A stretch of DNA of 5,720 bases from Ignavibacteriales bacterium (GTDB lineage Bacteria > Bacteroidota > Ignavibacteria > Ignavibacteriales > Melioribacteraceae), in the NCBI GenBank assembly GCA_016929735.1, contig JAFGID010000217.1, positions 1 through 5,720 on the forward strand, written 5' to 3'. Below the pieces are notes generated by a model, which saw nothing but the letters and a program-made list of their open reading frames with translations, did not search any database and was not told the DNA's origin. Numbering within the stretch: the first letter of the stretch is position 1; the number at the start of each line of letters is the position of its first letter. Of this stretch, positions 1 to 5,720 are shown piece by piece. The translations under genes and the position numbers were made by a program.

Positions 1-1
1 A

Positions 2-1012
2 GGCCAAACAGGTAACTTCCCTGCTCCATTTACCCGTGACAGGACATATTCAGCATTACAGTTTCTAGGTAGTTCCGGTATTGGTTTTGCTAATCCAGGG
101 AATGACGATATAGGACCGGAACGAACCACTTCTTTTGATGCTGGTTTCGATATGGGGTTATTTGATGATAAGGCATTTATTGAATTCAATTACTTTAACC
201 AAGTTACCAAAGATGCTCTTTTCAGCGTTCCAAGAGATCCTGCTAGCGGCTGGGGTAATCTTCAATTAACCAATGTGGGTGAAATTGTTAATAGAGGTAT
301 TGAATTAGCACTTAATGCTCAAGTAATTCAAACAACAAATTTTACTGCGAGTATTCGTGCTTCTTATTCAACACTTCATAACGAAGTAACTGATCTTGGA
401 GGAGCTGCTCCATTTGATTTAGCTGGTTTTACACCATTCCCCAGAAGAGTTGAAGAAGGATATCCTGTAGGTGTCTTTAGAGTAGGTGTACCATTAAAAG
501 ATGCTGATGGAAATTATACTGGAGAATGGGAGAACCAACTTAAAGGAACTCCATTACCAACAGATTTCGGTAGTATAGCACTGAACATAGTACTTTTCCA
601 AGACTTTACTATTAGCGGTCTTTTAGAATATGCATTTGGACATGATATATTAAACTTAAAACAAATATTAAGATACTTTAATGATGCTCCAAAAACTGCT
701 GAATATATACCAGAGGGATATAGCTGGACTCAAGCTTCTTATCATTTCTTGGAAAAGGGAGATTGGATTAAACTAAGAGAAATATCTTTAACATATAGAG
801 TACCTGAATCCATAATTAAATATTTCGGCAACACTATCACGGGTGCATCTTTCAACTTTAGCGTAAGAAATGTATTAGCATTTGGTCAGTATTGTGGAAA
901 TGATCCTGAAAGTAATGGTTATCAACCTTCTGGTCCAGCAACAGGCGGATATGCCTATGCAGATCCATCAGCCCCAAGGCAATTCAGATTTGGACTCAAT
1001 TTGAACTTCTAA
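2..1012 (+). CDS. SusC/RagA-family TonB-dependent outer-membrane receptor, C-terminal part (5' truncated by window edge)
   Basis: The reading frame is open from the first bases of the window to a TAA at 1010-1012, giving 336 visible residues. The internal ATG at 152 is not the start, because the frame upstream of it already reads as family sequence (GPERTTSFDAGFDMGLFDD, resembling the SusC pattern in which a conserved Glu precedes an 'xGxDxxLF' barrel strand). What remains is late beta-barrel: alternating aromatic/polar strands, a KLREISLTYRVP strand typical of SusC proteins near their end, and a terminal phenylalanine (FGLNLNF) as expected for an outer-membrane barrel assembled by BAM. SusC proteins are usually about 900-1100 residues, so the plug, the TonB box and most of the barrel lie to the left. 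The family imports oligomers or other nutrients with TonB energy, together with a SusD lid. The next gene, 17 bases downstream, is that SusD partner. The substrate cannot be read from this part. Confidence 0.93.
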   Translation, partial: GQTGNFPAPFTRDRTYSALQFLGSSGIGFANPGNDDIGPERTTSFDAGFDMGLFDDKAFIEFNYFNQVTKDALFSVPRDPASGWGNLQLTNVGEIVNRGIELALNAQVIQTTNFTASIRASYSTLHNEVTDLGGAAPFDLAGFTPFPRRVEEGYPVGVFRVGVPLKDADGNYTGEWENQLKGTPLPTDFGSIALNIVLFQDFTISGLLEYAFGHDILNLKQILRYFNDAPKTAEYIPEGYSWTQASYHFLEKGDWIKLREISLTYRVPESIIKYFGNTITGASFNFSVRNVLAFGQYCGNDPESNGYQPSGPATGGYAYADPSAPRQFRFGLNLNF

Positions 1013-1018
1013 ATAAAA

Positions 1019-1024
1019 GAGGAG
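1019..1024 (+). promoter_or_regulatory. Shine-Dalgarno site of the susD-like gene
   Basis: GAGGAG lies 5 bases before the ATG at 1030, within the 17-base gap after the susC-like stop. It fixes the start of the lipoprotein gene and supports co-transcription of the pair. A clear Shine-Dalgarno is notable because many Bacteroidota genes lack one. Confidence 0.8.
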
Positions 1025-1029
1025 AAAAA

Positions 1030-2454
1030 ATGAAAATTTATAAATTTATATCGATTATTTTATTAGCACTCCTTTCATTTTCTGGTTGTGATTTGTATGA
1101 AGGATTACTTGATCCCACTGAAGTACATAATCCTTCAATAACAGATGATAACTTATCAGAAAATGCAACTGAAGGTGCAGACCCATTGCTCGTCGGTTTA
1201 AGATATTCATTCTCCGACGCTGTAATGTATACAATTATTTATACAGACATCGTTTCGGATAATTACGATAATACTTTTACATTTTTATCTAATATCATTG
1301 ACGACCCTCGAGATATTACTCCATCCGAACAGATGTTAAATGATAATAGAGAAATATATCTTAAACTTCATCATTTACACGGTAAAGCAATCTTTGGGTT
1401 AGAAGTAATTCTACCAAATGATGCTGAAGCAACAGCTGCTCAATGGGCAGAAGTATATTACTATAAGGGAATGGCATTATTAATGCTTTCAGAAAATTTT
1501 GCAGCTTTTCCAATAATTGAAAACGGACCTATGGTTAGATCTGAAGACGCAATTGATATCGCAATCCAGAATTTTGAAACTTCAATTCAATACAATCCTA
1601 GCTATTCCAATATGGTAAAATGTAAATATGCACTAGCAAGAGCTCACAGATTGAATGGTGATGTAACGAATGCAGCATTGGAAGCAAATAATGCATTGGC
1701 ATTATCAAATAATTATGTTCTTGCTGCACAATTTGATGCTGTTAACTTAAATAATCGTCTATATATCTATGCATACATTCGAGCTGCAAATGATATGCAG
1801 CCTTTACCAAGATTAGATTATCTTGATCCTAAATATACAGCTCGTGACTCAGAAATACCTGTTCTAAAATCTGAAGAAGCTTATTTGATACTTGCTGAGG
1901 TTGCTTTATTTAATGGAAATTTCCCGGAAGCTAAGACAAAAATGATCAATGCAATAAATCTGTCAAATAGCAGAGGTGCGATTACTTTCACCGAAGTGGA
2001 CAAAAGAACAGATAGGCCTAACGATCCGAATATGCTAGTAAAAGCAGATGCTGATGCAGAAACTATTGCAGGATTAATAACACAAAGAATTCCAGGACAA
2101 TTGACGATTACATATCCAATCTCAAGAACAAGCGTAACAGAAGCATATATAAATTCACTAACTACCTCAGAGCAGCTATACCGTGCTTTATATCTGCTTA
2201 GACAGGAAATTTTCTTCCTTGAGGGAAGAAGGATGAGTGACCTTGGAATTAGGTTACCAGTAATGCAAAGACAAATTGATGCAAACGCAAATGTAAATAG
2301 TGGTGATTATGGGACTTCTGTAATTGTTCCTGCATTTATACCTTATGGATATGGTTTAGATGAATTTACAATTAATGGTAACATTGTAACAATTTCTTAT
2401 GATATGAATAAATTAATTGCACAGAATATATCGGTGGTATCTCCATTTAAATAA
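1030..2454 (+). CDS. SusD/RagB-family nutrient-binding outer-membrane lipoprotein
   Basis: This 474-residue protein is the surface lipoprotein that caps a SusC transporter and captures substrate. The N-terminus is a lipoprotein signal peptide: Lys at 2 and 5, a hydrophobic core at about 6-17, and a lipobox FSGC with the lipidated cysteine at 20. Mature SusD-like features follow. Around 145-163 a Tyr-rich helix (YYYKGMALLML) leads into ENFAAFPII, matching the family's helix ending in an aromatic/Pro turn. At about 284-307 comes the TPR-type motif AYLILAEVALFNGNFPEAK. At about 391-405 comes RQEIFFLEGRRMSDLG, the conserved 'E-x-x-FEGxRxxDL' block near the C-terminus. The length is at the short end of the usual 450-600. 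It follows the susC-like gene by 17 bases with a strong Shine-Dalgarno and precedes a terminator, so it is the last gene of the operon. No glycosidase, peptidase or sensor is visible nearby, so the ligand is unknown. Confidence 0.93.
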   Translation: MKIYKFISIILLALLSFSGCDLYEGLLDPTEVHNPSITDDNLSENATEGADPLLVGLRYSFSDAVMYTIIYTDIVSDNYDNTFTFLSNIIDDPRDITPSEQMLNDNREIYLKLHHLHGKAIFGLEVILPNDAEATAAQWAEVYYYKGMALLMLSENFAAFPIIENGPMVRSEDAIDIAIQNFETSIQYNPSYSNMVKCKYALARAHRLNGDVTNAALEANNALALSNNYVLAAQFDAVNLNNRLYIYAYIRAANDMQPLPRLDYLDPKYTARDSEIPVLKSEEAYLILAEVALFNGNFPEAKTKMINAINLSNSRGAITFTEVDKRTDRPNDPNMLVKADADAETIAGLITQRIPGQLTITYPISRTSVTEAYINSLTTSEQLYRALYLLRQEIFFLEGRRMSDLGIRLPVMQRQIDANANVNSGDYGTSVIVPAFIPYGYGLDEFTINGNIVTISYDMNKLIAQNISVVSPFK

Positions 2455-2480
2455 AATCCCACTTTACATATCCTGCTCCT

Positions 2481-2513
2481 TAAAACCGCCTGCATAGATC
2501 ACAGGCGGTTTTA
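2481..2513 (+). terminator. Rho-independent terminator after the susCD-like operon
   Basis: A perfect 12-bp stem (left arm 2481-2492, right arm 2502-2513) encloses a 9-base loop at 2493-2501. The core is GC-rich (ACCGCCTG pairing with CAGGCGGT), the right arm ends in TTTT, and T-rich sequence follows, including eight T at 2523-2530. It lies 26 bases past the susD-like stop and separates that operon from lolD. Confidence 0.9.
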
Positions 2514-2532
2514 TATTTGCTGTTTTTTTTAC

Positions 2533-2540
2533 TACATTTG
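2533..2540 (+). promoter_or_regulatory. Likely -7 promoter element for lolD
   Basis: TACATTTG fits the Bacteroidota sigma-ABfr -7 consensus TAnnTTTG, and it lies between the terminator and lolD. Transcription would begin near 2546, giving a leader of roughly 35 bases. No good -33 TTG is seen at the usual spacing. A second match, TATATTTG at 2512-2519, overlaps the foot of the terminator and could be an alternative. The call rests on the -7 match and position only. Confidence 0.5.
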
Positions 2541-2580
2541 TAATAGAAATTTTATTTACTAAATAACCTTTCAGGAACCT

Positions 2581-3258
2581 ATGGAACACATATTATCCAC
2601 CTATGATATTCATAAATCATTTTTCAAATCAAAAGATAAAAAGATAGATGTATTAAAAGGAATTTCATTAGAACTTGAACTAAATAAGATAACTGTTCTT
2701 GTAGGAGCATCTGGCTCAGGTAAAAGTACTTTGCTTCACATTTTAAGCGGACTTGACAAACCAGATTGTGGTGAAGTAGTTATTAAGAAAACAAATATTT
2801 TTAAATTAAGTGATGACAAATTATCAAAGTTTAGAAATACTAATATTGGATTTGTTTTTCAATTCCACCATCTATTACCTGAATTTACAGCTGCCGAGAA
2901 TATAGCTATTCCGCAAATGATAAAGGGAACATCAATGAAAAAAGCATTGGGACTTGCTTCCAAATTGCTTGACGAAGTCGGCTTGGGTGATAGAATACAT
3001 CATAAACCTGCGGAACTATCCGGAGGAGAACAACAGAGAGTTGCAGTCATGAGAGCATTAGTAAATAATCCTGCAATAATTTTTGCAGATGAACCGACTG
3101 GGAATTTAGATTCAGCTAATAGCGAAACTTTAAACTCTTTGTTTATAAATTTAAAAACTAAATTCGGCTCGACGTTTTTAATTGCTACTCATAATCCCGA
3201 GCTTGTGAAGTTAGCTGATAGGGTTATCGAGATTAAGGATGGAATTATAAAGACATAA
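2581..3258 (+). CDS. lolD: LolD-type ABC transporter ATP-binding protein
   Basis: This 225-residue ATPase is a complete stand-alone nucleotide-binding domain. Visible motifs are Walker A GASGSGKST (42-50), Q-loop Gln94 in VFQFHHLLPEFTAAEN (92-107), signature LSGGEQQR (146-153), Walker B IIFADEP (166-172, catalytic Glu171), D-loop NLDS (175-178) and the switch His204. The FQFHHLLPEFTA..N stretch is characteristic of LolD, the cytoplasmic ATPase of LolCDE, which releases outer-membrane lipoproteins from the inner membrane to LolA. The length matches the family. The start ATG has AGGA at 2573-2576, 4 bases upstream, and the N-terminus aligns with where the family usually starts. No LolC/LolE permease is adjacent, so the partner must be encoded elsewhere. 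The close relatives FtsE and the MacB ATPase domain are the main alternatives, but the Q-loop region favours LolD. It runs tail to tail with nrnA. Confidence 0.88.
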   Translation: MEHILSTYDIHKSFFKSKDKKIDVLKGISLELELNKITVLVGASGSGKSTLLHILSGLDKPDCGEVVIKKTNIFKLSDDKLSKFRNTNIGFVFQFHHLLPEFTAAENIAIPQMIKGTSMKKALGLASKLLDEVGLGDRIHHKPAELSGGEQQRVAVMRALVNNPAIIFADEPTGNLDSANSETLNSLFINLKTKFGSTFLIATHNPELVKLADRVIEIKDGIIKT

Positions 3259-3262
3259 AAAT

Positions 3263-4246
3263 CTAATTCAAATATTTTTCGGCAGTATTGAGAATTACAC
3301 GAATATAATCAATCATTTCTTTACCAACTATTTTCGAGCCGGCAGCGTTTAAGTGTCCCCCTCCTCCAAATTCCGATGCTAATTTATTGACAGGTATATC
3401 CCCTCTTGAACGATAGCTTACTTTGAAACCGTCTTTTAATTCATAAAATAGCATGCCTATCTTTACGGAATCTATTTTCATTGTATAGTTGACAAATCCA
3501 TCAATATCTGTTTCATCAATGTCTGCTTCCTGTAAATCAGATTCCTTTAGTGTTAACCAAGCGATCGTCTTATTTTCATTGAAAGAAATACTGCTTAATG
3601 CTTTTCCGAGCAATTTAATCCTTCCATATTTTACCTGCTCGTATATCTTCTTATATATATCCCGAGGAACAACACCTGCTTCTAACAATTCAGCAGCAAC
3701 TCTGTGAGTTTTCGGCGATGTTTTTTCATAAACAAAGGAACCTGTATCTGTCATTACTGCTGCGTAAATTGGAATAGCAATTTCTTTATCAATCCTAAAT
3801 AGATTTTCTGATTTTATAAAATCAAAAATTATTTCGGCGGTAGATGAATATTCCGAATCGCAAAATGCATAATCAGAAAAAGAGCAATTCTCATCGTGAT
3901 GGTCAATACACACCTTGACCATTTTACTCTCTCTTACAGTTTCTTCAAGACTCGCAATCCTGTCAATTGTACTTAAATCCAATGAAATAATTACTTCATA
4001 CTCAACGAATAATTTATTATGTTCAGCGGGATTAAACTTTTTTATTATATTTTCAGTATCAAGAAATTTGAGGTAGTATGGCGTTTGGTTGTGGTTGATA
4101 ATTGCAATTTTCTTATTCATCCTTTTTAGCAAATAATACATTGCTATTTCAGAACCGATAGCATCTGCATCAGGATTAACATGAGTCGTCAGAATAAAAG
4201 AATTGTGTTGGTCAATAATTTTTCTTAAAAGTTCAAAATCAATCAT
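3263..4246 (-). CDS. nrnA: NrnA-type DHH/DHHA1 phosphoesterase (oligoribonuclease / pAp phosphatase)
   Basis: The 327-residue product is a cytoplasmic Mn-dependent phosphoesterase. NrnA-type enzymes degrade 2-5-nucleotide RNAs from the 3' end or otherwise short linear dinucleotides, and many also dephosphorylate 3'-phosphoadenosine 5'-phosphate. The DHH domain shows HVNPDAD (22-28), metal-ligand Asp90 in ISLDLS, the signature DHH at 115-117 (IDHHDEN), and Asp167 in MTDTGSF. A linker leads to the DHHA1 substrate domain with YRSRGDIPVNKLA and GGGGHLNAAG (294-303). All expected metal ligands are present, and the length matches B. subtilis NrnA (about 313). The ATG at 4246 is preferred over an upstream in-frame TTG at 4306: homologues begin with a helix directly before the HxNPDxD motif, the 20-residue extension looks like translated AT-rich leader, and the TTG falls inside a good promoter. 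The start has no Shine-Dalgarno. A c-di-AMP/pGpG-type DHH enzyme is a less likely reading. Confidence 0.9.
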   Translation of the reverse strand: MIDFELLRKIIDQHNSFILTTHVNPDADAIGSEIAMYYLLKRMNKKIAIINHNQTPYYLKFLDTENIIKKFNPAEHNKLFVEYEVIISLDLSTIDRIASLEETVRESKMVKVCIDHHDENCSFSDYAFCDSEYSSTAEIIFDFIKSENLFRIDKEIAIPIYAAVMTDTGSFVYEKTSPKTHRVAAELLEAGVVPRDIYKKIYEQVKYGRIKLLGKALSSISFNENKTIAWLTLKESDLQEADIDETDIDGFVNYTMKIDSVKIGMLFYELKDGFKVSYRSRGDIPVNKLASEFGGGGHLNAAGSKIVGKEMIDYIRVILNTAEKYLN

Positions 4247-4276
4247 AATTATTTTTAATTTGTAAAACTTTGAAGT

Positions 4277-4306
4277 CAAAAATAAAAATTTTAAAGGGTT
4301 AATCAA
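4277..4306 (-). promoter_or_regulatory. Likely promoter of nrnA (-33 TTG, -7 TATTTTTG)
   Basis: On the minus strand TTG (4306-4304) is followed after exactly 19 bases by TATTTTTG (4284-4277), matching the Bacteroidota layout TTG-N19-TAnnTTTG. Transcription would start near 4270, leaving a leader of about 24 bases before the ATG at 4246. This is the best-formed promoter in the window, although AT-rich sequence makes chance matches possible. Confidence 0.6.
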
Positions 4307-4328
4307 TATATAATAGATGTATTTTTTT

Positions 4329-4336
4329 TATATTTG
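4329..4336 (+). promoter_or_regulatory. Likely -7 promoter element for smpB-tyrS
   Basis: TATATTTG matches TAnnTTTG and points rightward in the divergent spacer. The predicted start near 4342 gives a leader of about 70 bases before smpB. No TTG is seen at the expected -33 spacing, so the support is partial. The spacer 4247-4415 is otherwise low-complexity AT-rich sequence in which I see no RNA gene or strong hairpin. Confidence 0.45.
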
Positions 4337-4415
4337 CATTGTTTTAAATAGAAAATATTTAATTTATCCAAGAATTTTATATTAGAAATGATTTGTTCCA
4401 ATTTAGATTTTTATA

Positions 4416-4871
4416 ATGAAAAGCAATCCCGACGAAAAAATAATTACCGTTAACCGAAAGGCTAGACACGAATATATAATACTTCAAACTTACGAAGCGG
4501 GAATTGCATTAGTTGGAACAGAAGTAAAATCAATCAGGCAAAACAAAATAAATATCTCCGATGGATATGCTATTGCTAGGGATGGCGAAGTTTGGCTGAA
4601 GAATGTTAGTATTAGTCACTATAAACAGGGAAACATATTCAATCACGACCCTTTCCGAGATAGAAGATTATTACTGAATAAAAATGAAATTAGAAAAATT
4701 GGAAGAGCAGTCCTGGAGAAAGGTTGCACAATCATACCTTTAAGAGTTTACTTAAAAAAAGGATTGGTAAAATTAGAAATCGGTTTAGCACGTGGTAAAA
4801 AGTTTTTTGATAAACGGGAAACTATTGCAAAGCGTGATGCTGAACGAGAGTTAGAACGAAAAATAAAATAA
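4416..4871 (+). CDS. smpB: SsrA-binding protein SmpB (trans-translation)
   Basis: The 151-residue product is SmpB, which binds the tRNA-like domain of tmRNA and brings it to ribosomes stalled on broken mRNA. The sequence follows the family from end to end: an N-terminal NRKARHEY (13-20), GIALVGTEVKSIR (29-41, the core beta-barrel signature), SDGYA (48-52), GEVWLKNVSISHY (57-69), HDPFRDRRLLLNKNEI (77-92), and LARGKKFFDKRETI (124-137) with DKR at 132-134. The basic C-terminal tail (KRDAERELERK) is the part that enters the empty mRNA channel of the ribosome. The length is normal (about 150-160). The start ATG has no recognisable Shine-Dalgarno, only AT-rich leader. It is divergent from nrnA and is followed 12 bases later by tyrS, so the two probably form one transcript. 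The tmRNA gene ssrA is not in the window. Confidence 0.96.
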   Translation: MKSNPDEKIITVNRKARHEYIILQTYEAGIALVGTEVKSIRQNKINISDGYAIARDGEVWLKNVSISHYKQGNIFNHDPFRDRRLLLNKNEIRKIGRAVLEKGCTIIPLRVYLKKGLVKLEIGLARGKKFFDKRETIAKRDAERELERKIK

Positions 4872-4872
4872 C

Positions 4873-4877
4873 AGGAG
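4873..4877 (+). promoter_or_regulatory. Shine-Dalgarno site that fixes the TTG start of tyrS
   Basis: AGGAG begins one base after the smpB stop and ends 6 bases before the TTG at 4884. An in-frame TAA at 4869-4871 limits how far upstream tyrS can begin. The next in-frame ATG, at 4923, has no comparable site. Confidence 0.8.
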
Positions 4878-4883
4878 TTTAGA

Positions 4884-5720
4884 TTGTCAGGAAAAATCCA
4901 TTTCCCACGAATAAATGAACAGATGGATTTAATCAAACGTGGTACACAGGAGATTATCCCTGAAGATGAATTGGTCCAAAAACTTGAAAAATCTTTCAAA
5001 GGAAATAATCCTTTGAATATAAAACTTGGATGCGACCCAACCAGACCCGACCTTCATCTGGGACATGCAGTCGTAATAAGAAAATTAGCACAATTCCAGC
5101 AATTGGGACATCAGGCAATTTTAATTATTGGCGACTTTACAGGAATGATAGGCGACCCATCGGGGAGAAACTCAACGCGCCCTCCCCTCACATTTGAAGA
5201 AGCACGTGAAAATGCAAAATCCTATTGGGAACAGGCAGGAAAAATTCTTGATAAATCAAAAACAAAAATCGTTTACAATTCAGATTGGCTCAGCAAAATG
5301 TCTTTCGCAGATGTAATAAAGCTTGCTGCTAAATATACTGTTGCAAGAATGTTAGAAAGAGACGACTTTACTAAACGATATAAATCGGGTATTCCAATTA
5401 GCATGCATGAAATTCTGTATCCTCTTGCTCAAGCAATGGATTCAGTTGAAATAAAAAGTGATGTTGAATTAGGTGGGACTGATCAGAAATTCAATTTATT
5501 GGTAGGAAGGGATATTCAAAGAGAATTTGGTCTTGAACCTCAGGTGATTTTAACAATGCCTCTTTTAGTTGGAACTGATGGTGTAGAAAAAATGAGTAAA
5601 TCTTATGCAAACTACATTGGAATAAGTGACACACCGCAGGATATTTATGGAAAAACATTATCCATTCCTGATTCGTTAATTTATGATTATTACGTTTTAA
5701 CAACAGACATCGGTTATGAA
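4884..5720 (+). CDS. tyrS: Tyrosyl-tRNA synthetase, N-terminal catalytic part (3' truncated by window edge)
   Basis: The frame is open from a TTG at 4884 to the last base, giving 279 residues of a class I synthetase that activates tyrosine with ATP and charges tRNA-Tyr in the cytoplasm. The HIGH motif is HLGH (58-61) within LGCDPTRPDLHLGH. GDFTGMIGDPSGR (83-95), YPLAQAMDS and LGGTDQKFN (GGTDQ at 197-201) form the tyrosine/ATP pocket region, and the KMSKS loop is present exactly as KMSKS (236-240). The pattern resembles the TyrZ-like bacterial branch with LGxDPTxPDLHLGH rather than the E. coli TyrS form. The family is about 400 residues, so the anticodon-binding region and the C-terminal S4 domain lie beyond the edge. 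The TTG start is chosen for its Shine-Dalgarno and because it retains FPRINEQMDLIKRGTQEII, which family members carry before the first helix; starting at the ATG at 4923 would remove 13 residues. It is in an operon with smpB. Confidence 0.95.
   Translation, partial: MSGKIHFPRINEQMDLIKRGTQEIIPEDELVQKLEKSFKGNNPLNIKLGCDPTRPDLHLGHAVVIRKLAQFQQLGHQAILIIGDFTGMIGDPSGRNSTRPPLTFEEARENAKSYWEQAGKILDKSKTKIVYNSDWLSKMSFADVIKLAAKYTVARMLERDDFTKRYKSGIPISMHEILYPLAQAMDSVEIKSDVELGGTDQKFNLLVGRDIQREFGLEPQVILTMPLLVGTDGVEKMSKSYANYIGISDTPQDIYGKTLSIPDSLIYDYYVLTTDIGYE

Noticed and set aside
152..154. ATG at 152 as the start of a short 286-residue protein.
   Set aside because: The same frame is open to the left edge and encodes SusC-like residues, so this is an internal methionine of a truncated gene.
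2212..2230. Perfect 7-bp inverted repeat (TTCTTCC, 5-base loop, GGAAGAA) that could look like a hairpin regulator.
   Set aside because: It lies inside the codons for the conserved FFLEGRR motif of the SusD-like protein, so coding constraint explains it. No T-run follows.
2533..2542. Short palindrome TACA-TT-TGTA as an operator.
   Set aside because: Four-base arms are too short to distinguish from chance in AT-rich DNA, and the site is better explained as part of the -7 element.
3489..3707. A 72-codon open frame on the plus strand.
   Set aside because: It lies entirely antisense to the well-supported nrnA gene, and its product has no recognisable motif.
4307..4415. Possible small RNA or riboswitch in the smpB leader.
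   Set aside because: The sequence is low-complexity and AT-rich, with no stable stem or known aptamer pattern visible.
4748..4999. An 83-codon open frame on the minus strand across the smpB-tyrS junction.
   Set aside because: It is antisense to the conserved SmpB C-terminus and TyrS N-terminus, and it has no recognisable motif.
5491..5703. A 70-codon open frame on the minus strand.
   Set aside because: It is antisense to the KMSKS region of tyrS and is a frame shadow.

Overview
The window is AT-rich and reads as an ordinary chromosomal stretch from the Bacteroidota/Ignavibacteriota/Chlorobiota side of the tree. Three things point there: a SusC/RagA TonB-dependent receptor followed by a SusD/RagB lipoprotein; intergenic copies of the Bacteroidota-type -7 promoter element TAnnTTTG; and the AT-rich composition. 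Clear Shine-Dalgarno sequences precede susD and tyrS. Classical Bacteroidota use such sites little, so an Ignavibacteria-like relative is a reasonable but unproven guess.

Layout: 2-1012 (+) is the C-terminal part of a SusC-like outer-membrane receptor, cut by the left edge. 1030-2454 (+) is its SusD-like lipoprotein partner. A strong hairpin terminator at 2481-2513 closes this operon. 2581-3258 (+) is a LolD-type ABC ATPase behind its own likely promoter. 3263-4246 (-) is an NrnA-type DHH/DHHA1 phosphoesterase, tail to tail with lolD with only 4 bases between stop codons. A 169-base AT-rich divergent spacer (4247-4415) carries likely promoters for nrnA (leftward) and for smpB (rightward). 4416-4871 (+) is smpB, and 12 bases later tyrS (4884 to the right edge, +) starts at a TTG codon with a good Shine-Dalgarno and is cut by the window end.

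Functionally there are two parts. The left is an outer-membrane nutrient-uptake pair of unknown substrate, with no degradative enzyme or regulator visible beside it. The right is housekeeping: lipoprotein trafficking (LolD), nano-RNA/pAp turnover (NrnA), ribosome rescue (SmpB) and tyrosine charging (TyrS). I found no mobile element, CRISPR array, tRNA, rRNA or defence system. No gene-free stretch exceeds 300 bases. I see no convincing previously undescribed system here; the items worth checking are start sites, promoter architecture and the orphan SusCD pair.
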